Source of the DNA: Mantis religiosa
Lineage: Eukaryota > Arthropoda > Insecta > Mantodea > Mantidae
Length of the DNA: 64,000 nucleotides
Assembly (NCBI GenBank): GCA_030765055.1
Contig: CM060952.1
Coordinates: 175,196,518 to 175,260,517 of the forward strand
Direction: 5' to 3'
Below, piece after piece: positions 46,161 to 59,985 of this stretch. A model generated the notes under the pieces. That model did no database searches and was not told the origin of the DNA. It saw only the letters and a list, made by a program, of their open reading frames with translations. Position numbers and translations under genes: made by a program. Numbering within the stretch: position 1 is the stretch's first letter; each line of letters begins with the position of its first letter.

Positions 46161-47612
46161 ATATGGTTGCTATTATTCATCACCTGAAGCAAGGTAGGTT
46201 CAATGATAATTATCTATTGCAATGTAACAGAAAGTTTTTACCCCTTCCCAAATAATTATTCTCTTTTTTTTCTCCATAGTAACTGCCATATGGTACTTTG
46301 GCAACAGGTTCGTTTCACTCCTTTTCGGTGTGTCATAAGCGCTATGATGTGGTACAGTAATGAAGCTGTGAAAGTACATAATCACGAATGTTGGAGTATG
46401 CCCATTAAAATATCATTTACATTATATTTGGATTAACGTGCTGGCAGATTTGTTGAGTCACTCTAAGGATAATGCTAAGATTAGGGCTCCCGGCATTTAC
46501 CTTGTTCTTCCACATGAGATATCCTGAAAATTGCAAATGAAGGTATGTATATTGGACTAACTCCACTCACTGTAGACAGTTTTGGTTTTTCCTCTACCTC
46601 GTAAGCGTACAAAGTAAACATTTTTGTTTTGGACGTTCGCAAGCGTTTTGAACTGACATCTTCCTTAAGATACCTGCAACTTTCTGTCAAACACCAAGAA
46701 GTCTTAAGGGCCACTCGTTCCCAGGATTTAAACCACCGAAAAAATTTTTGTGGGAAAGATATTTGTTTACAAAACGTATCTAAGACTTTATGAACTTAAC
46801 CATAGCATTCGCCAAGAAATTACTGTCATTTCTGAGAATGAACTGCAAACATATTGGCCAATCTCTGAGTAGGTGTCAGAAATGTTTGAACAACTAAGGG
46901 AAGTACCTGCAAAATCGTTTTGCTTAATAGTGTAACCAATTTAATTTTATTTTTAAATAACTGTGTTACACCACAGGCAATATATTCACTGTGGAGTTGC
47001 TGTCACGCACGTACGCGATAGAGCTATCAGATTTGGCGCTCAGCTGTACGTCACGGAATCGGTCCCTCCAAGGATTGCTCATCTGGTATTATACAACATT
47101 ATGATTGCGTAAGTGATCACGTTATCAAATATTGTGATATGAAGATCAAACACTTAAAGCTCCCCATTAGGGATGTCGAAAGTATGGTAACAATTTGCAA
47201 ACAACTTCAGTTCATTGCTGTATAATTTAATATTTAGGATTGTCTAACAAATTATACAAGATGTAAAAATGAGATTATGTTGCTTGGAGGGTTGTTAAAC
47301 TTAACTTCCGTCTCGTTCCTAAAAGATTAAATTCCCAAAGTAATATTCGTTGACACTTGAATCATTAAAATTTTCCAGTATTTTTTTTTTCTTTTTCTTT
47401 TTCTCATGCCAGTTTCTACTGCTGCAATTTGAGATCTATTTTTAAGGGCAAATATCAGCGAGTGTGAGGATAAACACGTCGGTTAAGTTGATTAATGAAT
47501 TTAATAAAGGATATTAATCATCTATTTATATCGAGATCCCCTACTTGCGAATGAAGTGTTAGTTTTCCTGAATCTTAACATAAGTAACTTCATTAACAAT
47601 AACACCATCACC
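46161..47612. other. unassigned stretch
   Basis: Frames at 46203-46436 (+) and 46481-46714 (-) have no recognised domain. Otherwise AT-rich. Confidence 0.45.
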
Positions 47613-49137
<1,525 letters not shown>

Positions 49138-49690
49138 GTGAGTTGATTGGAAATTAATTGTACTTTCACGCTAGCCGTGTGGAAGACGCACTATGGAACG
49201 GTAGAGCCAGACTGAAAAATTCAATGCCATAAACGGGAATTGAATCACGGAACTTCTGGTCTTCGTCCAGCTACTCTAAACCGTTGAGCTAGTATGGCCA
49301 ACGTGCCAACATGACATTAAATTCACTAACTGATTCGTGTTTTCCCAGTAAACCACTAGGAGTGTTTGCCTTAATGGCGACTTACTTACTAGTAAGTACT
49401 TAAAGGTCCAGGATTTATAATTCGGACAACTATTAGGTACAATTAATTGAAATTAATTGTTCTTTCACACTAGCCGTGACTAGGGACGCACTATGAAAGG
49501 TTAGAGCCAGAGTGAAAAATTCAATGCCCACGAGTCAGTTGGAGAATTTTATGTCATGTTGGCACGTTGGCCATAGTAGCTCAATAGCTTAGAGCGGCTG
49601 GACGGAGACCAGAAGATCCATGGTTCAATCCCCGGCTATGGAATTGAATTTTTCAGTCTGGCACTACCCTCTATGGTGAGTTGATTGTTC
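49138..49690. repeat. tRNA-like foldback repeat, locus 5 (-,-,+)
   Basis: Unit 1 (49138-49450, minus; tRNA-like 49226-49298). Unit 2 is cut at ATTCAATGCC and joined directly to the plus arm at CACGAGTCAGTTGGAG (49527). Plus copy to 49690 (tRNA-like 49570-49642, box B GGTTCAATCC). Confidence 0.87.
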
Positions 49691-51663
49691 ATTAATGTCT
49701 AGATATAAACTTCAATAACATTCAAGAAAGCTTTTGGGATTCTTCAAAAGGAAATTATTTAAAAGAACTTGTGCCCTTAAAGAGTATTAAAATCCTTTTC
49801 TAATTAATATATATATCTTTTAAAATCTGCATTAGCAGTAACCTCTGGGAGAAAAAGTATTTTGAAGGGCAAAGTGATATACATCTAGTATTTACTATGT
49901 GGATGTAAAATATGTAGTCCTTGACATTTTATCTAAACCTTTTTTTTTCACACTGCTGGTACTACCTACTAGAGGAATGGCGTAGTAGTTCTGTACGTCT
50001 TAACCAAAAAATGCAAACCATTAATTCTGTTATTATAGTAATACGTTAAACACATACAATAAACGAACGCTATCTCATATCCCGCAAAGCATCGGAAGCA
50101 TAATGTCAAAACAAGTTGCCCACGGAAGCTTTATGAATGTGTATATGTCGAGCGGTCAACAGTGATACACTGTTGGTGAAATGCAAAGCAGGAACTTGTG
50201 AAAAGATAATCGTATATTTACAGTAACCTGCAAGATTATTATCTCATATGAGAAACTAGAGAAGGCACAGAAGCTGAACACCTACTTACTTCAGTCATTT
50301 TTCATTCTGCCCTGTGTAAAAAAATGCAAATGTCTTTATCGGTTTATCTCTGGGGATTAAAGAGGGCAAGCTGAAACCGCGGTGTTACCATTTTGAAATT
50401 CTGGAGCACAAGACAGACACTTAAAGGTAGCTCTGTTGCTGTCTACTACGGGCGCAAACGCGTTCAGTTCAATAACATAATAATTTAAGTTGAAGCTAAT
50501 TTTCCATATAATTCGAGAAATATATTAAAATTCCCATATATGGAAATATAATACAAACCTGGCCCTCTGAAGTTGATGAAAGAGGTTAAATCAAGATGGC
50601 TTTGCTTGTGACGTATTAGACTGCATAGAAATTCAAAATCTGACGTCAAGCCAATCAAATTTAAGTATTGGTCCCTTAGTAACAAGACATGACAAAATTA
50701 ACCAATGGGATTTCAGTAAATATTTGAATTTAATTTTTTCACTTGATAAAGTTCATTCCTGAAAGTTCTCTTGATCTGGCGAGACGTGTAATGGCTATAG
50801 TTCTGGAAGCAATGCTGCGTATGCTACGCCATTACTATCATGAAATATGTTAGCAAATGTTGTTACAAAGCATCGACTGTGTAAAGATACAGGGAGAAAA
50901 TAAAATCTCAAAAAAGAAAGTGAAGCAGTATTTTATGATCAATTTTGGTTACTACCATTCACCATTCCGTTGCTGGCGCGGTACCACAGCCCTGGATTAA
51001 AGATCTCATCGACGAAGCTACCGGCAATTTATCCGGACAACTTCATCGCAGTAACGGTGAAGCTGAAGGCATCTTCATTTCTCTATCTCGAGGAAGGTAA
51101 GTCGCCTCACCGAGGGATTGTAATACGAGAACGTATTGCAAAGTACAGCTCTTTTACCTACTTTATGTTTATCGACATATAAGTACATTTGCTAAATATT
51201 TCCTTATAGATGCAATCGGAATGGAACAATCCAGAAGACTTATGTGACATGCAAGTATTTCAAGAGATAGCCCACTGTCATATTTTTGAAGTTACTTCTC
51301 ACTGCATGGCCAGGTTACACACAAATAAATAACCACTATCTACTTGAAACAAAAGCTTAACTACTGAAAAAGTCCAGGATATAGTAAGGGTTTTCTGGAA
51401 AACGTTTACAAACTACCAAATTTACTTTACATAAATTCTGTATTTTAAGTGATGTATATATTTTGTCTAGCGAGATATTTTGTCATGCTGTTTATGAATT
51501 AGGTAAAACTTACCCAGAATGAAGAAAACCTCACACATTATTTACAGAAAATTCAGGATATGTACTTGATTTGTCCTCAAAATCTCTTCAGCGTGTGACA
51601 TTGCAGCAAAATTATGAGACTCTCTGAAATATAGCATACATATTGAAAGTTTCCATGTAGAAT
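49691..51663. other. unassigned stretch; one exon-like patch
   Basis: Mostly AT-rich. The patch 50940-51100 is less AT-rich, open in two frames and ends at a strong GTAAGT (51099); see findings. A frame at 50485-50685 (-) has no domain. Confidence 0.4.
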
Positions 51664-52160
51664 TAATTAGATCTAACTGAAAAATTCAATGCCATGTCCG
51701 GGATTTGAGCCACGGATCTACTGGTTTCCGTCCAGTTGTTCTATCCCTTGAGCTAACATGGTCAACGTGCCTTCCTGACATTAAATTATCCAATTGACTC
51801 ATTATATTTTCCGGTAGACCACTCAGGGTTCTCATATTTGAGACAACCACTTGTGGCGACTTACTATTGTAAGTACTTAATTACCAAAATTTTTATCGCT
51901 GATTATTTTTAATGTAAATTTATATTGAGGAATTAATCCTTAAAGAAACAATCCTTTTAAATACATTACTCCAGTAAATGGGTGATTTTTAATTAATTAG
52001 AGCCAACTGAAAAATTCAATGCCATGGCCGGAATTTGAACCACAGATCTTCTGGTTTCCGTCCAGTTGCTCTACCCCTTGAGCTACCATGGTCAACGTGC
52101 CTTCCTGACATTAAATTCTCCAATTGACTCATTATGTTTCCCAGTACACCACTTGGGGTT
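51664..52160 (-). repeat. tRNA-like foldback repeat, locus 6, two minus units
   Basis: tRNA-like segments at 51691-51762 and 52021-52092 (minus) within units about 330 bp apart. Both belong to the CCATGG acceptor subtype. The inverted partner lies at 52960-53135, separated by unrelated sequence. Confidence 0.85.
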
Positions 52161-52289
52161 CCATGTAGAAGTTTGTTTGGATTCGAGATTTTCCTCGAAA
52201 ATTTTGTCGCGCTTCTTGGACCTCAACAGACTTCGGGTTTGGATTGGATTACGATACTGAGGAGACAGAGGGCGGCCGTCCAAAGGAGA

Positions 52290-52675
52290 CACGGTAGTGC
52301 AGAGGGCACGATCCCTATACTTTAAACTCCCCAGAGGTCAGTACAACCGACAAACCACCCTAGTCGTCAGAAAACAGACTCACCAGACCAGGTAGGGAGA
52401 CCGGAGAGAGAAAACTCCCTGGTAGGTCACAACCGGCAACGATCCGGAAACGGCCACACCAGACCAGCTATGTAGAACGGATATCGTCCTACCGCAGTCA
52501 GAGCATATGACCCTGTCACGCACCGCCGAGATAACCGCTGACATTTCCACCCTTAAATAGACCACCAGATTTTTTTTTTAAGTCATGGGTCAGGTAAGTG
52601 GGCTACAGGAATCAAACCCGGGTCTCCCAAATATGGGCAACAGACGACCGCTTGAGCCATCACGCTGGGTTTACT
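52290..52675 (-). mobile_element. possible tRNA-derived SINE
   Basis: The minus-strand head AACCCAGCGTGATGGCTCAA (box A-like) and CCCGGGTTTGATTCCTG (box B) at 52600-52672 precede a GC-rich body to about 52290. It lies between the arms of foldback locus 6. Single copy in the window, so the boundary is uncertain. Confidence 0.55.
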
Positions 52676-52959
52676 TTTCGGATTTAGTTTATGCTGATAT
52701 GATAAATACATACACACATACGCAAAACCCGCCTAAAATCCTTTCTTTTAAGTGCACAAACTTTCAGAACCCATTTCCAATGAAACCCCAGTGTCATATT
52801 TTCTAGATAGAATGCCATATTTTATCTACTTACTCTAGGAGATAATGGAAGATCGGGTCGACTGCACTCATGACTTTCTCCACCCTTGTATAAACTATTT
52901 AAAAAATTAAACGAAAAACTTTTGATGAAAATAATTATTTTTCCACACTAGCCGTGTGT

Positions 52960-53135
52960 AGCATGAGAACATATAAGTGGTCTACCGGAAACATGAGTCA
53001 GTGGGAGAATTTAATGTCATGTCGGCATGTTGGTCATAGTAGCTCAGTTGGTTAGAGCAACGGAGAGCGGGAGATCCGTGGCTCAAATCTCGGCATCGCA
53101 ATTGAATTTTTCAGTCTTACTCTACTCATTCAAAA
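52960..53135 (+). repeat. tRNA-like foldback repeat, locus 6, plus arm
   Basis: CATGAGTCAGTGGGAGAATT, GTCATAGTAGCTCAGTTGGT (box A, D arm) and GTGGCTCAAATCTCGG (box B), tRNA-like 53033-53100. An A run (53133-53147) follows. Confidence 0.82.
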
Positions 53136-53640
53136 AAAAAAAAAAAATCTTTTACCTATTTATCGTTAATGGAGACAAACATTTGCAGAAATTTTCTTAT
53201 TGCTAATTTTCTTCTTGGCTTATAAGTGATAGTCAAATCTCCAACGAACTGTACGCTATGCTGTTTCCCTAAAATTCCATTCACTTTGCATGGACAAGAG
53301 ATACAAGAACGAATAATGACCTGGGAAAAATATAAATTTTGGAAAATATTAATAGCGTAATAACTCTGAAATAGTTCACCCTACGAAAAAAAAAGTTTTA
53401 ACAAGATCACCTGCTTTCTGTAAAAAATTGTGTATCTCTGTTACGGTTTACCAGCTCTACAAATGTCATTCAGGATGAAGAAGAGTTCTGAGGACATTCC
53501 AGGAAAACTCAAATCTAGACTTAATGTGTCACTACAGTTTCTCAAAGCTATGTGCTTATTACAATCGAAAGATGAAGCAAATTCTTTAGATAATCAAAGT
53601 TTTCGAGGAAAGCTCTATATAAAGAGCAGTTGGGATAGAG
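53136..53640. other. unassigned stretch
   Basis: No domain; an 85-codon frame from 53430 runs into the T tract and is not credible. Confidence 0.45.
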
Positions 53641-53641
53641 T

Positions 53642-53685
<44 letters not shown>
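53641..53685. repeat. poly(T) tract
   Basis: About 44 T bases. Confidence 0.95.
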
Positions 53686-53689
<4 letters not shown>

Positions 53690-53739
53690 ATTACATCGCT
53701 CGCGCGGTCTCTTTTATGAAAAGAGCCTTATATATATAT

Positions 53740-54600
53740 CAAAGAAACGTAACTACTTAACTTGATGATCAAGCTGTATTGATCTTTGCTTCTTAAATCG
53801 ACAGATTTTTATTTTTAATGCCGGTTTCCGAGAGGAGCTGAACTGAAATCCAGTATCACGAATAAGCGTGCTCCTTTGAAAGGAAATCGCCAAAGCCACC
53901 TGAATCCTCCGCTTCCAGTAGCTGTTGCATTTTGCCAATATTGTCGTCTCCCGAAAATTGGCTCTATGGTCGTTATCAAAACAATGCTCTGCCAGCCCAG
54001 ACTTCTCAGGTTGCATTAAACGAATGATCCGTTCATGTTCGATTATTCTAGTAGCGATGGTCCTTCCGGTTTGTCCTATTTATGGCATCCCACATTCACA
54101 GGGGATGCGGTACACTCCCGGAACTTGGAAGTGCAGTTTCTCTTTCACTGGTCTCAAAAGTTGTTTAATCTTCGGAGGTGGCTTGTGGATGGTCCTGATG
54201 GTGTATTTGGCTAGAATTCTGCTGATTCTGCTGGATAAATTGCCGGTAAGCGGAATGTAGGCTGTAACGGTAGGCTTATCTGACGCTTGCTGTATTACAA
54301 CTTTCCTAGCTTTCCTAGCTTTCTTAACTTTGGTGATCGAGGCTTCAACGTCATATTAGGAGTAGCTGTTTTGACGGAAATTTAGTTTCAGATACTGTAA
54401 TTCCTGTTTTAAGTGGCTGGGATTAGAGGTAGCCAAAGCTCTGTGGGCCAGTGTATTAAGAACCCCAAGTCGTTGAGACTGATGATGGAAACTATGAGCG
54501 TTCAGATAGACATCGGTGTGTGTAGGCTTGCGATATACAGCATGCCCCATGGTACCGTTGCTGTTTTTTGAAACAGGAATATCCAGGAATGGAAACGTTG
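53740..54600 (-). pseudogene. Penelope-like retroelement, RT end plus GIY-YIG
   Basis: The minus strand reads FLDIPVSKNSNGTMGHAVYR, KPTHTDVYLNAHSFHHQSQR, LGVLNTLAHRALATSNPSHL (RT C-terminal region of Penelope-like elements), then SRISRILAKYTIRTIHKPPP, VYRIPCECGMP-stop-IGQTGR, HERIIRLMQPEKSGLAEHCF, DNDHRANFRETTILAKCNSY, and the tail GFQFSSSRKPALKIKICRFK. The stop replaces the Tyr of the YIG motif. It is longer than the copy at 21760-22665 and keeps the second half of the endonuclease. It is 5' truncated at about 54600. Confidence 0.92.
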
Positions 54601-55300
54601 ATATCTAATAATCTTTTCACCTGTATGGCTGCCCGAGAAGAAAGTCAGCGAATGCTAGGTAGTTTAATTACATCCCCTGAAGTTCCTACCCTTTCATTTC
54701 GCCTCCATTATCATTTCATATCATCTCTCACCTGGTGGTCTCTTTCAGGGTAGAAGTGTCGGCGGGCTCCTGATAAACATCCAAATTCCTCCATAAAACT
54801 CTATCCTTTACATATGTAAATCTAGTAAAACTAATATTTGAATTGATTGTGGAAATTATAAAGACTTGACTTAAAACTACTGTTTCCGTCACAATGTATT
54901 TCGTAATCATCTTAGGACTACTTCAGAAACACTTCATTCCTGCACAAAATCCTTATTTTGTTCATCTCCTTAGCGCGCTGGTAGCGCTGCCATGTACTAA
55001 AGTGGGAGACCCAGCTTCTGTTCTTAGTACCGGTGTGGGAATTTTCTCCCTCTGGGAGAACTGTCCGGTGCGCATTCAAATTTTTAAGTGCTTGACGGGA
55101 CAGTTATTGAATTGCTAAATTGAGACTTGCTGGCCTCTGTTTGCGTATACCGACCGAAAGGCATAGAAGCGTTGATAACACTTTACACTCCATTCATGAC
55201 GCCTGTAGCGTGTATAGGTGGATGGTGCAGCGGCATATGCCCTAAAATGACTTTAGTTAGCTGAATATTTATTTTGCGCTCGTGTACATATATACCCGTA
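54601..55300. other. unassigned stretch
   Basis: Nothing recognised; 54894-55118 (+) has no domain. Confidence 0.45.
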
Positions 55301-55304
55301 ATAT

Positions 55305-55722
55305 TATGATATACTCACTTTGTTTAGTAAGGTCAAGTCGCCGCTAGGCGTCCGGATCTTTTTGGCTGGTTGGAAATCTTCGTAGTAGTGTTTTTACGAA
55401 AACAAATGGAAGCTGTGATCTAGCCAGCCATGAAAGGATCTGGAGCTGGCTGGCCGGGAGATGTTGGATTGACCTTCGCTTTTGTTACATCTCTCCACGC
55501 CTGTGGAATGTTATGTTGTATAGTGATTAGTTTGGAATAAAACAGGTATGTGGATTTCAGGCAGAATTGTGTATTGGATAGTGAAGTGTCCCGTATCTTC
55601 TAGGTTTTAGTGTGGGTAATTTGACCTCTCACTCTCCGAGTTGCGTTTCCCAGTGGTATCCTTGGGATTGTTTAACCATTTGGTTCAGAGCGACATATTG
55701 AAATATTTCCAGGGATATCACA
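55305..55722 (+). repeat. TRIM-like 5' LTR
   Basis: Contains GTCAAGTCGCCGCTAGGCGT, GATCTAGCCAGCCATGAAAG, GAATAAAACAGGTATGTGG and TTTGACCTCTCACTCTCCG, all repeated in the 3' LTR. It has a 14 nt segment (TTCGCTTTTGTTAC) absent there. Confidence 0.92.
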
Positions 55723-55725
55723 TAG

Positions 55726-55738
55726 TGGTGGAGGCGCC
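55726..55738 (+). promoter_or_regulatory. candidate primer-binding site
   Basis: TGGTGGAGGCGCC begins with TGG, as all tRNA-primed sites do; the first eight bases fit tRNA-Ala. Match length is short, so the tRNA is uncertain. Confidence 0.55.
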
Positions 55739-56233
55739 TAAGATTCCATTTTATTAATTTTTAAATTACATTTTGGCATTTAAAATTTAATTTTATTTAC
55801 ATAACAACGCGTGATTTTCATTGTTAAGTGACTGTTGGTGATGCCATTTTGTGTAACTAATTGCAAGGGTTTATATTGCCCCAGGAATTTACATCATGGT
55901 GCTGTTTTATTGCACATATTTGTGCTTGAATAACATGGGTTTCATTTACAGGCAAAGTTGTGATGCATTTATGATTCATCGGCAGTGTATTTTAGTTTTC
56001 TAATACAGTTATGTGCCCAGAAGTGAAAAACATTTTTAACTTCGTTTGTGGGGCTGGGGTTTTCAGTATCAGTTAGTCTCCAAAACAATTTATGAATATA
56101 AACTCTTGAAAAAGGTTCATTTGTATAATATAACTATGCTTTCATAAACACAAAGAAAAATGGGGGTCACCAATCACAGAGAATAAAAACTTAAAAAAAC
56201 ATTAAATGTGATATGTGATATTAAATGTGAAAA

Positions 56234-56655
56234 TGTGATATACTCACTTTTTTTAGTAAGGTCAAGTCGCCGCCAGGCGTCCGGCTCCTTTTGGCTGGTA
56301 TTGGAAATCTTCGTAGTAGTGTTTCTACGAAGTAGTGTTTCTACGAAAACAAATGGTAGCTGTGATCTAGCCAGCCATGAAAGGATCTGGAGCTGGCTGG
56401 CCGGGAGATGTTGGATTGACCATCTCTCCGCGCCTGTGGAATGTTATGTTGCATTGTGTTTAGTTTGGAATAAAACAGGTATGTGGATTTCCGGAAGAAT
56501 TGTGTATTTGATTGTGAAGTGTCCCGTATCTTCTAGGTTTTAGTGTGGGTAATTTGACCTCTCACTCTCCGAGTTGTGTTCCCCAGTGCTATCCTTGGGA
56601 TGGTTCAACCATTTGGTTCATAGAGGCATATTGAAATAGTTCCAGGAATATCACA
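56234..56655 (+). repeat. TRIM-like 3' LTR
   Basis: Colinear with 55305-55722; carries an extra tandem AGTAGTGTTTCTACGA. The usual purine tract does not abut its start; the nearest is AAAGAAAAATGGGGG at about 56153. Confidence 0.9.
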
Positions 56656-56659
56656 ATAT

Positions 56660-57955
56660 CACGTACAGAAGAACGCAGTAAAGCTTCAAAGCATACGAAA
56701 AAACGATAATTACTCCTCTTCTGAAAGCATTTACCCGCCTGATAGAGACTTTCAAAATTGGTTTTTGTTTAAATGCTACCGGTTAATTCTTAGAACCCTA
56801 AGCGTCAACATATTAAAAAAGGTGAAAAAATGCTTTTAGCGCTTTGAGAATTTAGGATTGTAATATTAAAGCAAAGTCAGTTTTACGACTCCTAGATACA
56901 ACACCGTTATCGGATGGCATACCTGTTATTATGTGCCATTCTCAATGTCACAAAAACAACGTTAGATGATTATGCTATTTAACTTCCTCCCGCCCATGCT
57001 GACATTAAAGTTTCCTTAATGAACATGTTGAAAATGTCATAGGAATATTACGACTTTAACGACCGACATAGGCTATAATAAAATAGCCATGAAGACATCA
57101 CAGAAGCATAATTTAATTACTGAAATGTCTTTCTTATTTATTTAACCTCAGTAATGCTTCCTTATCCTAGGAGCATTTAGCTACGTTCGCTTGTTATTTT
57201 TTCTATACCTGTCAGGTTTCTGAAAAGCAAATAGTTGCTACTTTAAAAACGTTGTTTGAATATTAGAAAAATCGAGTCCATTATTCCCTTTTCTACATGT
57301 GCTTTTCTTTCTCCATCTCCATAATTAAGTCACATGACATTTCTTTCTGAGTTCAAAAATAAACAGGAGAACTTGGAGAAATAGGTACAATATGTAACAT
57401 TCTACATCCCTGTGTAAGAAAAATGAACTTTATATCGTAGTTCAACGGAGTTGTATGATCCATATATAGGGATAGGGAACTCAGCACCTGGAATCCTGGA
57501 AGACCTTATGTTGCCAATGCTCCTTGCAAGTTGCCAACCGGAAGGGGTAAGTTTACTAAGGACGGTTGGACCTTAGAACAAAGGAGAGCAGAGGGCAGGG
57601 TCCAGATTAAAGCTTCCCAGTTGGGACAGGAATTTCTTTATCCGTAGGATCGCCGATTGAGCATTTTCATATCATCATTAACATCTTCATGATTGTGTGC
57701 ACAGATCCCACAGAAATGCCAATTTTTGAGGTGATGTGTGTAACTGTATTAATTAGTTAACTGTCTCGAAATAATTTTGCTAGTCTATTGCAGGTTACTT
57801 CAAACATTTCGATAGATTCTTATTTGGTTATATTTATACAGATTCAAGCTATTACTTAAATGTTCCTGATCTAGTACCACTATTCATCACACTCCACCAT
57901 TACACTCTCTCTACCAAGATTATTGATTTTTCGTAACTGTCGTTACTTCTCTCTT
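56660..57955. other. unassigned stretch
   Basis: AT-rich, except a GC-richer patch 57470-57660 (CAACCGGAAGGGGTAAG) that resembles SINE or LINE debris but could not be placed. Confidence 0.4.
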
Positions 57956-58042
57956 AATTTTGTGATTGGCCGATTTAATACCACGTCACATCATTACGTC
58001 ATATTACGTCATACAATTATTACTTCAGCCAATCACACAATT
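57956..58042. repeat. 15 bp inverted repeats around TTACGTCA motifs
   Basis: AATTTTGTGATTGGC and GCCAATCACACAATT flank CACGTCA and two TTACGTCA sites (57982-58011). Confidence 0.7.
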
Positions 58043-58100
58043 ACGTACATGTTTACATATTTAAGTGATTAAATATATTTACATAATCAGCTTTTATAAA

Positions 58101-58446
58101 TTTATAAACTTTTCATACTTCAAACATAAACCAAAAGTACTGTTATAAAATTTATAAACTTTTCATACTTCAAACATAACCCAAAAGTACTGTTACAAAA
58201 TTTATAAACTTTTCATACTTCAAACATAACCCAAAAGTACTGTTACAAAATTTATAAACTTTTCATACTTCAAACATAACCCAAAAGGACTGTTACAAAT
58301 TTTATAAACTTTTCATACTTCAAACATAACCTAAAAGTACTGTTACAAAATTTATAAACTTTTCATATTTCAAACATAACCCAAAAGTACTGTTACAAAT
58401 TTTATAAACTTTTCATACTCAAACATAACCCAAAAGTACTGTTACA
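58101..58446. repeat. 50 bp minisatellite, about 7 copies
   Basis: The unit starts TTTATAAACTTTTCATACTT at 58101, 58151, 58201, 58251, 58301, 58351 and 58401, nearly identical; the last is 1 bp short. Confidence 0.97.
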
Positions 58447-58640
58447 GGGTATCGAATAGTACAACGTCCTTCCATCACCTTGCGAGTTTACACATCCGTA
58501 AAGGGCCCGGGAATCAGAGAGCTCCTAGGATCGGAGGGGCAGGATCATGGACCAGGAAGGTTTGCTTCGGGGAATCGAAATCACGAACTGCCAAATGCTG
58601 ACTTTAGACGTTACCAGCTGAGCCATTTCGATTATCTAGA
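58447..58640 (-). mobile_element. possible tRNA-derived SINE fragment
   Basis: Minus strand: GAAATGGCTCAGCTGGTAAC (box A) and CGTGATTTCGATTCCCC (box B) at 58568-58632, then a GC-rich body ending at the minisatellite. Confidence 0.55.
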
Positions 58641-59954
58641 GTAAGGAAAATAGTTAATGCATTCTAATAACAAATTCACATCGGCATTTTACCAGAAACA
58701 ACGTTTTACCCTCTAAATAAAAATATTAGTTTAGAAATTGTTACCTATGTAGGTATATATTTTTGTGTACGAGCAATAGGAATCTAATTAATTAATCAAA
58801 CTTTAAATTTATATTTAAATTCCGTATCTTTCAAGGGTGAGTTGTGTAGATTTAAGAGATTACTGCGCCATCACATATAATCTTGCTCATTGAAATAGAG
58901 GTCAATATTTCTTACATTTTTGAAAATGAGTATTATGAACCTGATATGTTAACTGCCATAGAGCATATCGTCAGCTGAAGACTGGAAAGGGATGATTTTT
59001 CTTGTGGTCATATTATTTACTGCAAAATTTAATGTTCCATATTGTTGGTTTTCAATTTTGCTTTTGTTTTATTTGTAATCCAGGGAGACAGTTACTGCTT
59101 TATTGGGAGAGTAAATTTTTATATTAAGAAGTATGTATCAACGGAAAATCTTAGAGAAGAATGTAAAACTGAAATACTTTTCGTTGGGTAAGATGCAGTT
59201 ATCTTCTTCTGGTTTCTCCGACATGTTAATATTAATCAGAAGCACTAGAAAAAGTGACTGAATGTTTAGTTTCTTCTTTGAGCAAGAATTACATACACAA
59301 GAGCTGCAGCAAACTTAACGATTTTCAAATGTGATTAGACTTAAAATTATTCGGATGGAAATAGGCCCAGCCACTCGAGCTTAACACCGAACTTGAGCAA
59401 TTGTAGGTCCCTTGGGACTTGCATGGCTCATGCTAACACTGGATGGAAGAAGGGGTCCAAGGGCAACTAGATCAGCACGATTCGGTCTTAGGCAGAATGG
59501 TGTCATATCGAATGTAGAATAACACCAATTCTTGGGCTCACCCCGCGTGTGGCTCTCATGAGGGGACAAGTCAGATATCTAAATGCCTCCAACACAACGA
59601 CGCCTAACGTCGGAGTTAGAATAAGCTCCTAAAAATTAATGCCGAACTATTAGGTGACACCTTTGGAAGCCATATTCAATCTCGTTCTCCGATTTACTAA
59701 CAACTGCTCTAGTATACTGGAAGGGTGAGGATAAACATCAGTGGATGATAAATTTAATGTAGGTTAATGAAGAAGTGGGTTGCAGACTGCTGAATTTGAG
59801 GAATTAAACTGCTTTTGAATCTTACTAGTCGAAATAGTAACTAATGAAGAGTCACATTTTCTGAGGTCACACATCTAGATATATTTTATGCCTTAAAAAT
59901 ATATTTCAGCAACAGCAATAGTGATAATGAAGATAAGAAGAGGAGGAGGAAGAA
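58641..59954. other. unassigned stretch
   Basis: A GC-richer block at 59360-59620 has a 62-codon minus frame (59381-59569) with no domain; the rest is AT-rich. Confidence 0.4.

Positions 59955-59985
<31 letters not shown>

Larger units (their letters stand above)
55305..56655 (+). mobile_element. miniature LTR retrotransposon (TRIM-like), complete
   Basis: Two direct LTRs (55305-55722, 56234-56655) enclose a 511 bp non-coding interior. Each LTR has inverted ends TGTGATAT..ATATCACA (the first has one change). ATAT flanks both sides (55301-55304, 56656-56659). A primer-binding-like site starts 3 nt after the first LTR. The size and absence of gag/pol are those of TRIM elements moved by an autonomous relative. 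Strand is set by the primer-site position. Confidence 0.85.

Noticed and set aside
56153..56167. Polypurine tract for the miniature LTR element
   Set aside because: It lies about 65 bp before the 3' LTR instead of directly beside it, so it was not annotated as the tract.
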